Shown piece by piece: positions 24,620 to 37,600 of a stretch of 64,000 nucleotides of DNA. The notes beneath the pieces are model-generated. The model was not told where the DNA came from, made no database searches, and saw nothing but the letters and a program-made list of their open reading frames with translations. The position numbers were made by a program, and so were the translations under genes. The first letter of the stretch is position 1; each line of letters opens with the position of its first letter. Source of the stretch: Ischnura elegans (taxonomy: Eukaryota; Arthropoda; Insecta; Odonata; Coenagrionidae); the NCBI RefSeq assembly GCF_921293095.1, contig NC_060253.1:95559073-95623072 (forward strand), in the 5' to 3' direction.

Positions 24620-25647
24620 TTTACTTATTATGTGCTTAATCTGAAAATCCAAACATTTAAAGAGGAAACAAATGCGCCCAAGAATCTTTGCTTATTGTGG
24701 TTGCTAGTAGATCACTTTGTCCATTGATTCAGTCACTGGCAATTTCTCCCGAGACAAACATTAACATGAAAATGCCACCGGTATCACGATTGAGATTAAG
24801 TCGATGTTTTGTTTCGCAATCACGGCAATGTTGTCATATGAATCCGGACAAAGTTTTTTGGCCCAGCTTAGTAAACCACTGTGCCGAAAGGTTAATTCAA
24901 GAATTTTGCTGAGAGTATGAGGCCCTCTGAATTCATCACAAAACGGTCACCAAGATCACATTTTAATTTGCACGTATCATCGAGGGAAGAAAGATCAAAT
25001 CCGGCGTTTTCGGAAGAGATAGCCCCACTAAATGCCACTAAATCCTATCGTATCAACAGTGTTGGCAGTTACGATTTTCCGAATAGCTGAGACAAAACCA
25101 TATTGCAATTGGAAAAACTAGGCAGGAAATAGAGCATTTTATGAAGAACTACTTTCCTTATAGATTAAAACGCATTGATAACGTTTAATAAGCCAATTTG
25201 GCATTGTAAACGTACGGAGTTCACGCATTACTAACGACCCGATATCGCCAATATAAATTATGGAAAGCTGGCAACACCGGAATTCAGATGGGGATTTAAA
25301 CAACTTTTACCACGGGAAAGGGAAATCAGTGGATGCATAGAGTGATTTTGACAATATCAGTGATAAAGAAACAAGCATATCATCTTCAGTTTGGACGAGT
25401 AGATTGCTGATGTGTTGGAACAAGGCTTCAGTGTCAGCGAAGTCTTATTAGATTCGTAATCAAGGATTTTGGTATTTGTTTTCAGTCTTTCCCAGACTCA
25501 AATGAATCAGCATGTTTTAGCCGTGTAGCGTGTTCTTGGTTTTTGCTGGTCTTCGCTACGACAGATCATTCGGCATCGTGGCCTTAAAAGCAACGGTATA
25601 TTTGGAATAACTGCTTTACTGAAGGCCCATATAAAGATTTCTTTAAA
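24620..25647. promoter_or_regulatory. Divergent HACL1-CROT intergenic region, likely shared promoter
   Basis: About 1.03 kb separates the start codons of two head-to-head genes for peroxisomal enzymes. Any 5' untranslated exons must lie here. No TATA box at a convincing distance and no CpG-rich core was seen. No defined PPAR-type direct repeat was recognised. The shared-promoter call is inferred from gene arrangement only. Confidence 0.55.
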
Positions 25648-28600
25648 ATGGCTCTTAGGAAGGACTCCTATATAAGTAAGAAAATGAAAACCTTTGCAAA
25701 GGATGAAAGTTTACCACCTTTACCTATACCTCCATTGAAGTATACCTTAGACAAATACGTGGAATCAGTTCTACCTTTCCTCGACCAAGCTGAGTTGGAC
25801 AACACCAAGAAAATAGTGAATAAATTTCACTCAGGACTTGGACGAGAACTTCACAAAGAGCTCTTGTTGAAGGCGAAACGAGAAAGAAACTGGGTACATA
25901 TTCATCAGAATCTTCCATACATATACTTAAATTATAGTGATTGATGAGTTTTGTTCAATGAGTGCTAATTATCTTGACAGGTGGAGAAATGGTGGGAGAA
26001 GTATGCCTATCTAAGTCTACGAGAACCTTTAGTTCCCTTCTATAGCATGATTGGAGTGTCTAATTGGGATGATTCGCCAGTGCCGTTGAGTCATCGCAAA
26101 TCTCTCAGTGTAAGCGGTAATTGAAACATACTTCATACAGGTTATGATCACGAGAACAAAGAAATACATATTCATTGTACAGGCGCAAATATTTTGGTAA
26201 ATTGTGGCATTTACTCGCATTCTAGTAATGAACTTCGTATGCTTTCAAATTCCATTGCCAGTATGTAAAGTATCCTTATCTGTTTCCAATCGGATGTTGT
26301 TCAACGAAGGTGGTGCTTCCATTTCTGGCTGCTGTGCAGAATTATTCCAGGCTGTTTTTTTTTGTGTGTGTTTATGTTAATTTTTAAATGCACATTTTAG
26401 CCAATAGAAAGGGTATTATATGCGGAAGTCAGGCATCACTGGGGAGCCTTTTCTGAAAACTTAGAATTATTTGATCATTTATCACCATGCAACTGATGGT
26501 ACTTTATTTAAATGCTGTGTTCTAGTGCTCCTCGGCTTCCTTTGACCAGGTATTGCCCATAAGGTATTGAAAATGATCTGGTTCGGTAAGAAATTATGGG
26601 TTATTATGGAGATTGTAACCCCATTGAAATCCAAATTTATATATCTTCCATGTGTGCACTAAGTAATCAAGACCAAATCTCTACAATTTTTTTAGAAAGA
26701 GGTCATTTGGGGGAGAGGTGTGAATGGTGTTTGGCAGGGAGAGTTGATATGTGCACTGTCGCATACTTAATGGTACTCACTTACTGAAATGAGTAATAAT
26801 TGTTAAATAAGTTAACATATATGGAGGCTGTGTGAGCTACCAACATGAATGCCTGAATCCAAGCATCACATATAAACTACAGGAAAAGTTAAGTGACAGC
26901 TTGATGAAAGGAAAAACTCAAGAAGAAAATTTCATTTAAAATGACAATACTAGTTAAATTAGACAGGGCAATAGTTCCATTGGGTTTTATTTTAACACAA
27001 CGCGTTTCATTATTACAAACAACATTGTCAGGTGCAACATAAGTGTTAACGAGTTCTTCCTTATATGTGCCTTGGTGCTTTAAGGGAAGGGGTAAGGCAG
27101 GGGATGAGGTTTGGGTGTTGAGAAGTGGGGATATTAAGAGTTGTGGGGGAAGGGTCTTTTTTTTCAGGGTTTCGGAAGAAGGAAGGCATGCGTGGTACTA
27201 ACATCCACCCTGGAACCTTTCTCTTGCCCATCCCCACCCTGCTCCTCTTCTGAGACCCTAAAAAATCAACCCTTCCCGCATAACCCTCAATATCCCCACT
27301 TCTCAGCGCCCAAACCCCGTTCTCCACCTTACCCCCTACCACCTTACCAAGACACATATAAGGAAGAACTCTTAAAATTTATGTTGCTTGTAATAATGAA
27401 ACGCATCGCGTGAAATGAAAACCCAGTGGAAATATTGCAATGTCTAATTTAACTAGTATTAAGATCTTTCAACATATCTTGCCTCACATTATTCAAGATA
27501 AATGACAATATTTATCAACAGCAGTCAAAATTTCAAAGATTGGTTTGATGAAGCTCTCTCTACTATTCTCGTGCTAACTAATCTTATAATACTTACGATT
27601 CCTCAGCAATACCTCCCTCACCATCGACTCAATACTCATTCAAGGTCTTCCTTCCTTTCCCCTTGCCCTACAACCATCTTCATCAAATTATCATGTCTCA
27701 TGATATGACCAGTTAAATTGCAAGCATTACATTCCAATCTACAGACACAATCTACATTTGTTTGTTCTTCTCCATCCTCCTTATGTGCATCATGAGGGCC
27801 AATACTATATTCTTCCTTTATAACCTTACTTTTCCTGAATCCAAATAGACATTTATGAACTCTTCTGCCCTTCCGTCTACTCTACAGTCCATCATCCTTG
27901 TCAATATCTTAGATGAATTTTTCTTCAGGCTGATAGCCATGACATCATGCTTATCTGCGTCTGTCTATTTTTGAATAGGAGTGTTGATGTTTTGTTAGAA
28001 GTCCTAAAAATATCTTGTGTTGAGGGAGGTCCCTGATTATTTTGTGGAGCTGAGTTCACAGAACTGAGTTAACTACAAGAAATGTACGAGTGTAAGTGTA
28101 CCAGTGACTGTGGTTAAAGCACACCCACGTGCGTATGAAAGTACAGCCATCTCTTCTTACCTGCTCTACCAGGCTCTTCTTACCTATATGACCCCAACTC
28201 TTCCTTTCATGAATGGGACAAGGCAACCCTTCCTTTTTACCCATAGTGGTCCCTCCCTCTCTGATTGTTGGTTGCATTCCATTCCCTTTAAGTACCAGCT
28301 TGTTCTTCCATGACCCTCGCAAGGTGCTTTGGTGACTGGTTACAAGATGCATAGAAGAGTTACGAGTTGAGTTTTTGTTAGAACCTATGCAAGCAAATAT
28401 AAACCAATTTCTTTGATGCTTGATGTAAAATTAAGAAGAAAATTGCAATAAAACTTAACCAAAGTTCCATTAATTCGTACCTTAGTGGGTGGGTTCCTCC
28501 CAGTGGGCCTCCTGGAAAAGAGTCGGGAGGGTATTTCCTCCAGGTCTTTCACATGGTTTGCTCTCCCGGGTAGAAAAAAAAGGCTAAGGCTAAGTTGGCA

Positions 28601-31600
28601 AATATTCGTGCACAGAGTGAAAGACTTTTTATCTAGCTACCTCAGCTAAAGGGTCAAGGAGATTTCACCAATGGATGAAGAAAATTTTATTTTCATGAAA
28701 AGTGCAAAATATATTCATATTATCATACTTAATTGACTGGTGCTAAAAATATCAGGCTCTAGAAGTTATATTTTCCACAAATTGCACTTAATGCTCTTAA
28801 ATTTTAATGTTTCTTTTATGGTGATTCTGGTGTAAGCGGAGGAGTCAGGTTGAATAAAAATGTTGTTGTTTCAACGAACGGATCTGAAGTCTGCTGTAAT
28901 ATGAGAATCATGATAGTGATAAAATGTATGAACGTCATCATATTATGTACTTTTTGAGCTGTTAGGGAAGAAATGCTGAGGTAAAAGTCAAATCACAATT
29001 ACTTACCTGAATATGGCATCGTGATTGTCTCAATAAGCTTGAAAAAGCATTTGTGAAAAAAATAAAAATTGGATTGTGCAAATAATTTGTAACCTAATTC
29101 TGCTTTCAAACGTAATCTCCTATGGATGACTTTGCTGGGGCATACCACAGGGGGAGCATATGGGGTGTTGTAAAAGGGCTGGTGCCAAAATTGCACCTTC
29201 AAACTAATTGAACCTTGAATCTTTCACTGTTAGGAGATGGCTATTATCTAGTTAGCCCTGAGTACCTAGCTGCCTTGGTACGTCTCTGGACATGGCCTAT
29301 CCTCCAGGTCTTTCTCTGTTGTATGGTGTTCCTCAGTTCCCTTTCCTCTCTTTTTTTTTTTGATACACTTCCACGTTCCTCATTTTTGTGGATAAAAATG
29401 TTTACTTTATTTCTTCAAAACATGTACTAAGTGTTACTTAATGTAGTAATGCATTTAGATTATGTGCCTTGATTACTACACGATCAAATTGTGGAATGTT
29501 AAGTCGTGAACCTTAATTTTGGTCATCATTTTACCTAGCAGCTAGTGGTTTAGGTCATAATATGTTTGCAAATATTGAAGATAGTAAATTACATTATCAC
29601 TTATCAACAAGTCAACTCTGTAGGTATGTATATTTGGCAGCAGATAGAGGCAGTAAGCTTGTAATATAGAAAAGACTAATGACCATCCTAATTCGACATA
29701 TGTACATGTATAACTTTGTGTTTCCTTATTTTAAAATATATTGAGTATTCTAGTTGTCTTTTCTCTGTCCGTATATTGAAATGATAAATGATTTTTATAA
29801 TTTTGAAATGTATTTATATATTTCAATTTATATTCTATTTATTTATATGTATCTGACTTTTATATTTATATTATACTAATTAATTGATTTTTTTAAATCT
29901 TCAGTATGCCTCTCTTTATTGTTATTACCTGGTGGAGTTCTGGAAACTTCTCAGGGAACAGAAGCTTAAGCCCAATCAAAATGCTGAAAAACTTTTCTTC
30001 ACCATGAAAAATTTTCGGAATATTTTTAACAGCACACGCCTCCCTGGTGTCGAGGTCGATTCCATGACAACTTATTTTAAAACAGGTAAGCATTTTATCA
30101 ATGTGTATCTCTGTGGCGAAGGGTGACATCCTGTGATGAAGGAATGAAGCGTAGTTTGGGTTGTTGTACAGGGGAAATATAATCGGTAAAAAATTGAAGC
30201 ATAGTTTTTTGAGAATTAAATTATGACAAAACACCTTTATTCCCAAAACTTGTCAAGGTGGAAATGATTTTGGTTCTTAAAAATCTGTTTGGATGTTGGA
30301 AGTAATTTCAATTTCTTCCACTAATACCTCTGTCCAATCAAAATAATGCCACATGCTGTCTTTGGCCTAGTTTACACTAATGCTTTCAAATTTGTATTTT
30401 GGATAATTATGGTTACTGTGGTCTTGGACCCCCACTCCTAAAGTATAGTCTATGTTCACCACTGCCTTCGTAAATTGAGACACCATGTTCAATAAAGCTT
30501 AAATTAGGTATAATTCAAAGAAAGGGGAAGCCAAAGTAGATAATCAAGAATGATTGATATTACATTTGTGATATGTTGATGGAGGCTTTGGCAGAGTGGT
30601 TCAGTAGGCGCAGATAGGATTTCGGGTTGTCCTTCGGATTGATTCTAGACGATAATTTTGCTGGCGTTGCAGCAGGTGTCCTCAGGTATGAAGTGTTGGA
30701 TGCAAGTTTTTTCCTCTCTTATATAGGCCTTGGTTTTGGCGAAGTGCATCCGGAAAGTCATAGCTTAGATTAGATAACACAAACCGACCAATCAGGATGC
30801 ACCTGGCCAAAATAAGGCCTATACATATAAGAGTGGGAAAAAATTGCATCCAACACTTACATCTGAAGACGGAACTATTGTCTAGAAGATGAATTGACTC
30901 GGGAGACAACCCAGAAGCCCATCTGCAACTACATTCGTGATAATTTTTCTAACCAATTTTTACTTTTGCTTCTGTGCCATGGTTTTTTTTACGTATTTTA
31001 CTTTTTGCAGGTTCCTTAAAGTTCAGCAAATTAAGTTGAATAATTTAATTTCTGCCTGGTATGAGTTAAATGAATGGTTGATGTATTGTATTGAAAAATG
31101 ATGCAAATAAATAAAGATACATACATCCTAAGGAATCCGAATTTAACTGTGTTTCAGAGGAGGTACACATTAACTTTTATATATGTAATACATATTTTCA
31201 CTCCAAGTATACTTACTTACTAACTAATGTTTATCTAGGATCTGTTGTAACTATAGTCCCTCATTTTCAACCCTCAGTTAATTGCCAATTTTTGTGAAAG
31301 AAATCTTCATTAAATTAACTCCGGATCTTAAGATAAACCCAGTTTGGTAACTGTGTGCTTAATATTGTGCTGGCTTGCTCTGAAGGTTTAAGAAGACTAT
31401 GTTTGTCTGGCTAAATATCTTCAAAAATACTGCAAAATGTCATTGCGTTTCAGCTTGAATACCAATATTGATGCATGATACATATTTCTATTATGAATTT
31501 TCCACTTTCATGTAAATTGAGCTTTGTTAAGATGTGTTATGCTTGTGATGCCATTTCCACGTGGCAGCATGTTTTCTTGGTGTGGTAATGTTTTTTTTTG

Positions 31601-34600
31601 TTTCTGGTAGAGGATGAAGGTACCTGCCCCTCTCATGTGGTGGTTTTGGCTCAAGGTCGAATCTTTGTTTTTGATGCCCTTGATGCATCTGGACAGATTA
31701 TTACGCCTCCGGAATGGGAATCATGTTTTAAGCGCATATTATGCCTTTGTGATGAAAAGGGTCCAGGTCAGGGTGTGTCTGCATTAACTAATGAGAGTCG
31801 TCCCCAGTGGGCTAAGGTAAGGGTCTCTAATTTTCATTGTTTGAATGCGGTAATATGGTGGTTTCCTATTATTTTTTTATTGCCTAAATCAAAAGATAAT
31901 TACTCCTGGAGTGTATATTTCACGCTGAATTAAATGAAAAGTGAAAATTTTCAAGCGTGTGAAAATGCAACGGCTAAGTATAAATGCTGGGAAAAGCCCG
32001 TGTGATGTCATTCTGGTGCCACCTGCCACCATATGAGGCCACCTAGGTGCGAGGCTATGAGCGCCGCTACGATGCAGGCTGCTAGCAGGTAGCGCTTGGC
32101 TTAAATAATGACATTAATACCCTATCAAATGAAGAAATTTTTCTGGCCTTAGGAAACTTTAATAGGTGATTCAAAAGAGATGTTCCCGGTGGAGTGGCAT
32201 CGCATGGGCGCCTATCTGGCCTTTTTCGAATGCGGTTAAAATTGACCATTAACATTCATCTAATCTGGGATTTCTAAAACCAAATAATTTGTATGTTATG
32301 AATACACTAATGGTGGGTAACGAATCGCAATCGATGCCATTTATTTTCTTTGATGAAGGAAACTACCCTATTGTCATCAATCTGTGCTAAATATACAGTC
32401 GGATCCAGATTTAACGTCTTCGCATTTAACGTTTTTCCGCATTTAGCGTTTATTTTTTGGGGTCCCGATTCATTCCCTATTAGAACAATGTAAAAATAAT
32501 CCGTATTTAGTGTTTCCGCATTTTGCGTTTTTCCGCATTTATGGTCGTAAAAATTTTTCCCGCACAAGATTTTTTTGCCCGATTTAACGTTTTTTCATGA
32601 CGGTTCGTGCAAATGATTATCCAAATCTTCGAATTTCTGCTCGTCAACAAGAAGAGTCCCATTGAAGTTTACTAAGAGTCGATAGAATACCGGGGAACGC
32701 TTCTTCAACTGCTTTCTTCCGCGAATGCAGTGCTGGGACCTTCAACTCGCTAGCTGGGTGATTTGTCTTCTCGTAATGTTTCGCCCCCCTTCTAGTCCAA
32801 ACACCAGGCACTTTTTGGATCAGATCCGATCTAATGGAGCAAAGTCATCCCTTAATAACCTCAAATTACCTTATCCTTCAATTTTCGAATTTGACTTCGA
32901 TGATACGTGGCAACTGATGACACGAGTTTTTCTCCGAGGGCCGCTACAATGGCGGTTTTCTCGTAATGTTTTCAATTGATGGCTCGTAATGTCAATGACG
33001 GTTTTCTCGTAATGTTTTCACTTGATGGCTTATGCCCCTTTCAATTATACTCTCTACGGGTAGTCCATCTTTAGCCCAATATTTTTCCAGTCATCTACTT
33101 TCTCTTTTCAAAAGAGGAGACACAATATCATTTGCGCAGTTCACCAGGTGATTCTTTCTATAGATTTCTGTTTCCATGGAGGAACAGAGAAAGAACCGAG
33201 GAAGCGTTTCCCCTGTCATGTTCATGAAAGAAAGCATTTTCCCTACGGAACAACATTGTTTCACATCGTAATTTAGATGTCCCGGAGCCCATTTACCGAC
33301 ATGCGCCTAGTTGATATCGCTGTCGATTCAAAGATATTTATCTGGGGCTATTTTATGTCAAAGACCCATCTGGCAGTCCCCGGAGACAACACTTACCCTG
33401 AGAAATAAACTCAAGGCTTGGAAGCATTGGAAAAAACACCCCAGCCCCCTGTCCCGCGCCTTGTTCGTTACGCTACGGCACCATGCTAGCTTCCTCATTC
33501 GCCGAGACTACAAAACCCACATACAGGCATGCATTTCTGTCGGAATTCGTGACAATCCGAAGCGATTCTGGACGCTCATTAATGCCAAAAGAAAGTCTCA
33601 CAGAATCCCTGCCTCTGTGTCCTGCAATGGAAATATTTCTAATGGTTCAACAGATTCAGGCTTCAATTGGTGGAAGTTAGACATATTTAAGTAAATGAAA
33701 GGTCGTACGGTCGTACGTAAAAAGTGCTACGACCTTTCATTTACTTAAATATTTCTAATGGTGATGAACGCCCGGACGTGTTCAATGAGTATTTTTGTGC
33801 AAACTTCAACTCTGCCACTCCAACACTCCCTCTCCCGAAGCTTCAACCCGTATGCCACCAGTCCCTTTCATCCATCTCCACCGATCCTAAAGAAGTTCTG
33901 TCCTTCCTACGGCTCTGCCCTCCTCGAAGGCCACCGGGTCCGACAATATCGGCTCCCTCTTTCTCTCTCGCACCGCTAACACCCTTTGCATCCCTATATC
34001 CATCCTCTTCAATAGGTTCTTCTCCGTTGGCTAGTTCCCTGAACAATGGAAGAGCGCAAATGTCACACCAATTTTAAAATCTGGCCCCAAAGGAATCGTG
34101 GAAAATTATCGTCCGATTTCCATTCTCCCTGTTCTGTCCATTATTTTTGAGAGAATCATACATAGCCGTCTTCTTCACTTCTCCCTCCCCTACATTTCTC
34201 CCCATCAGCATGGTTTCCTTCCCGGCGGGTCGTGTCTCTCTAACCTTGCGGTACTGCACCACCATATTACCAAATCTTTCGAGTCTAACTCACAGCTCGA
34301 TGTTTGCTACGTAGACTTCTCCAAAGCTTTCGACACCGTTAACCACACATTACTAATACATAAACTTAAACACCGTTACAATATACATTCGAAGTTTCTA
34401 TCTCTGATCAACAGCTTCCTCAGCTCACATTACCAACGGGTATTGATTGACGGCATCTCATCCTCTTACTTACGAGTTAAATCTGGTGTACCGCAGGGAA
34501 GCGTCCTCGGTCCCCTCCTATTCTCACTCTTCATTGACGATATTACGGATGGTATCAGCCCTTTTGGCTGCAATGTTCTGTTGTACGCGGACGATTGCAA

Positions 34601-37600
34601 GATTTTTAAAAGAGTGGATCGCCCCACCGACTCACATTCCCTTCAATCGGCACTCAATTTTATCACCGATTGGTGCTCGACTTGGCTGATGCGGGTCAAC
34701 CCCTCCAAATCAGTGTTGATGACATTCACGTTGAAAAACAATCCCCTGAAGCACTCCTACTGCCTTTTAAATAAGCCTATCCCCCTTGTAACCTCCCACT
34801 GCGACCTAGGTGTGATTTTTGACGATAAATAAAATTTCATGATCATATTTCGCTGATCGTGAGGAGAGCAATGGCCATTGTTGGTATGATTTATAGACTA
34901 ACAGACCTTCACGACCCTACCGCATTAAGAACAGTTTTTTTCGGTTGTATTCTCCCCATACTTGAATACTGCTCACCAGTCTGGTCTACCGCCTGCCCCA
35001 CTACTCTAAGCTTGCTCAACCGTCCTTTAAACTTCTTTCTTGCAGTAGTCCGCCATCGAATCCCCACACTCAGATATTACGCCCGTGACGCTATCCTTTC
35101 CTCCCTCAGGATACCTAACATAACAAGCCGCCGTTTCTTATCAGATCTCATGTTTCTACATAAAGTCTTTAGTGGTTCTCTACGGACAAACGAAATTCTC
35201 CCTCTTTTCCAATTTCATATTCCTCCTCGCCCCTTACGAAACAACTCTCTGCTTCACATTCCGCGATTCCGTCTCTCCATCTCTCAACGCTCTCTGTTCT
35301 TCCGAATCCCCTCCTTGTTTAACTCCATCGCTTCGAAAATCCCTTCCCTGGACCTATTTTCCTTTGCTACTAGTTACAAAGCCACCTTAAAATACCATCT
35401 CAATAATTCACCATTGTCTAATCAATAGTGCCCCTTCTCACGTTTAAAAATTTTGTTTACTGTTACTTTTCATTTACTGTGCTATTGTTTGTTATCTTTT
35501 ATATATTATTTATTTAGGAACAGCCAATGTAAAGGCCTTTGTGTCGTTTTTGGTGATGAAATAAATAAATAAATAAAAATAAAAAAAGAGAATGACAATC
35601 GGAGTGTTGACGAATCATCACGGTCCATGGCTCTAAATAAATCGCTCGTTCCGGGAAAAATCACCGCATAATCACGGTAAAAAAAGATCGCGGAAAAATA
35701 CGAAAATCCAGCAGGATTGCCCTTGGTGGTTGACTCCGACATCATAACTCGCACGAAGTTGCCAAACTCTAGAGGCACTGACAATTTGTCAGAAGAAATC
35801 CAGTTCTGTTGCAGATTAAACCTTTTCACTAAACAGAGTTTAGCTAATCGCTATTCAAGGTCCAACCAAAGTTTATTAAAAGCTGCAGTGAAACAAAGTG
35901 AGTCGGCGTCAAGGTGATTAGCGCGCCGCGTGAGCAACTTCTCCCGGCTCCATTTGACCTGCATGAGGCCGTGGATATATGACAACGAATCTGGTGTCAT
36001 CATCGAGTTGAATCACCATCGACTTGTAGGCATACTAGAAATAAGATTCTCCTTTTTTGGATGGCCTCGAAATCCAAAATGTGCGCACAGGAGGCTTTTT
36101 AAAGGCTCATAAATCCCTCGTTTCGCGGAGGCTACAGAAAACTAGTTTTAAAGTATACCGGGATTTAAGTTTTAAAGGATCCGGGTTCGAATCCCGGTCA
36201 AGGCGAATGATTTTTTCTCTCTGGATCTTTCGCACGCTGCAGAAAACGTTAAGTTGACAAAATTCCAATAAACCTCCCTTTTACTAGTTATTCGGTAGTT
36301 TAGAATTTGGGATTAGCGATCTTCTGTTGTCCTTTTATTTAACTCATCTTTATTGTTGCAATGACGATTTTTTAGGACATACTTACACCTTTTCTTATTG
36401 TATTAGAAATGCTATAGTCACCTACATGTCACTTTTACAGAAAAAATTTTAAAATTTCATCGAGACGACTGAAATATGAGTAAAAATGGAATCACCAATG
36501 TCCATTATGATATTCCGTGTGGGAATACTTTTAAGTTGATGTACATTATAATTTTCTTAAAATATTTCATTAAAACAATTGTCATCCTCTCATTACCTAC
36601 TTATTTCTACTACCCATTTTTTTAGCTGATTCCTGAAAAGTATTTTCCAACCCTCACTGGGCAGAGAACATTTAACCAATGAATTTTTTGCTGCATGCAG
36701 CACCTTTTAGTTAGTTAAAATAATTTATTTTATTCATAAAAAGCCATTCCAATCATTACAGACCCTAAAACCTGAAAAAAATGGCATGTCCTCATTTAAT
36801 GTTTGTCCGCATTTAGTGTTTTAAATTTTGTCCCCCCTGAAAAACCTTAAATCAGGATTCCACTGTATATAGTAAATATCTCCATGAGTGGGTGTTACAT
36901 TCCATGATAATTTCACATTGTGAAATCCACATTCTAGGAATTATATGCCATTTGGAAATCAGGAAGTGATCTTTTATCTGTTTCCATTAGTCTTCCCACT
37001 AAAAACATGGTACAAAGTAAAATGCTTATTGAGCTAACCATGGTATTGACTTGGAAACATAAATCAGAATATGCATTCCAGGTAGCTGCATACTTGAAAG
37101 TTTCTCAGTACGAATACACAGTAAAACTGACTTTGTGTTTCCCAAAATTTAGTTTCTACCTCTCAGAATGATCATCATCATGTTGGTAATCTGGTTATTT
37201 ATTATTCTTGTCAAATGGAAAGAATTAGAAATTACACTGCTGATAACATCAACCAAGCCCATGGAGAGGCGGCGATCAGATTGGTATGGTGACTTAAGTA
37301 TTTGACTGGCCCAGGTTCAAATCCTGGCAATGCTGGAAAATTTGCAGAGATTGCCTTATACCTGCTTGAGTGGTGTGTGGAGGGTATTTCAAGTTTAGCA
37401 CTGCATCTGTCAAATGGGATGTTAAGCCGTGGTCATACTGACACCATTCGTTATCAGTAGACTGATGCTAGGTTTCTTTTCACCCTTCTATCCCCACCCT
37501 TCTCTCTGGCTCAACTGACCTAAGCTGTTGTTCTCTTTATACCAATATGTACTTACTCAACCACTGAGGGGAGAGATGCGTGGACCAGAAGGTGTATCAA

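Larger units (their letters stand above)
32396..36865. mobile_element. Tigger/pogo-like element with a LINE nested inside
   Basis: TA-flanked ends: CAGTCGGATCCAGATTTAACG on the left and, in reverse complement, CAGTGGAATCCTGATTTAAGG on the right. Next to each end lie gcatttaacg/gcatttagtg repeats typical of these elements. The interior holds a LINE (about 33330-35575) and other material (a repeated ttctcgtaatgttttc motif at 32945-33030; a tRNA-like tail near 36170). No transposase frame was recognised. Lies in CROT intron 4. Confidence 0.75.

Noticed and set aside
27061-27413. Proline-rich frames on both strands
   Set aside because: They arise from the foldback's symmetry and are not conserved proteins.
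36165-36206. tRNA gene
   Set aside because: Only the T arm is present; no D arm, anticodon arm or paired acceptor stem can be drawn.
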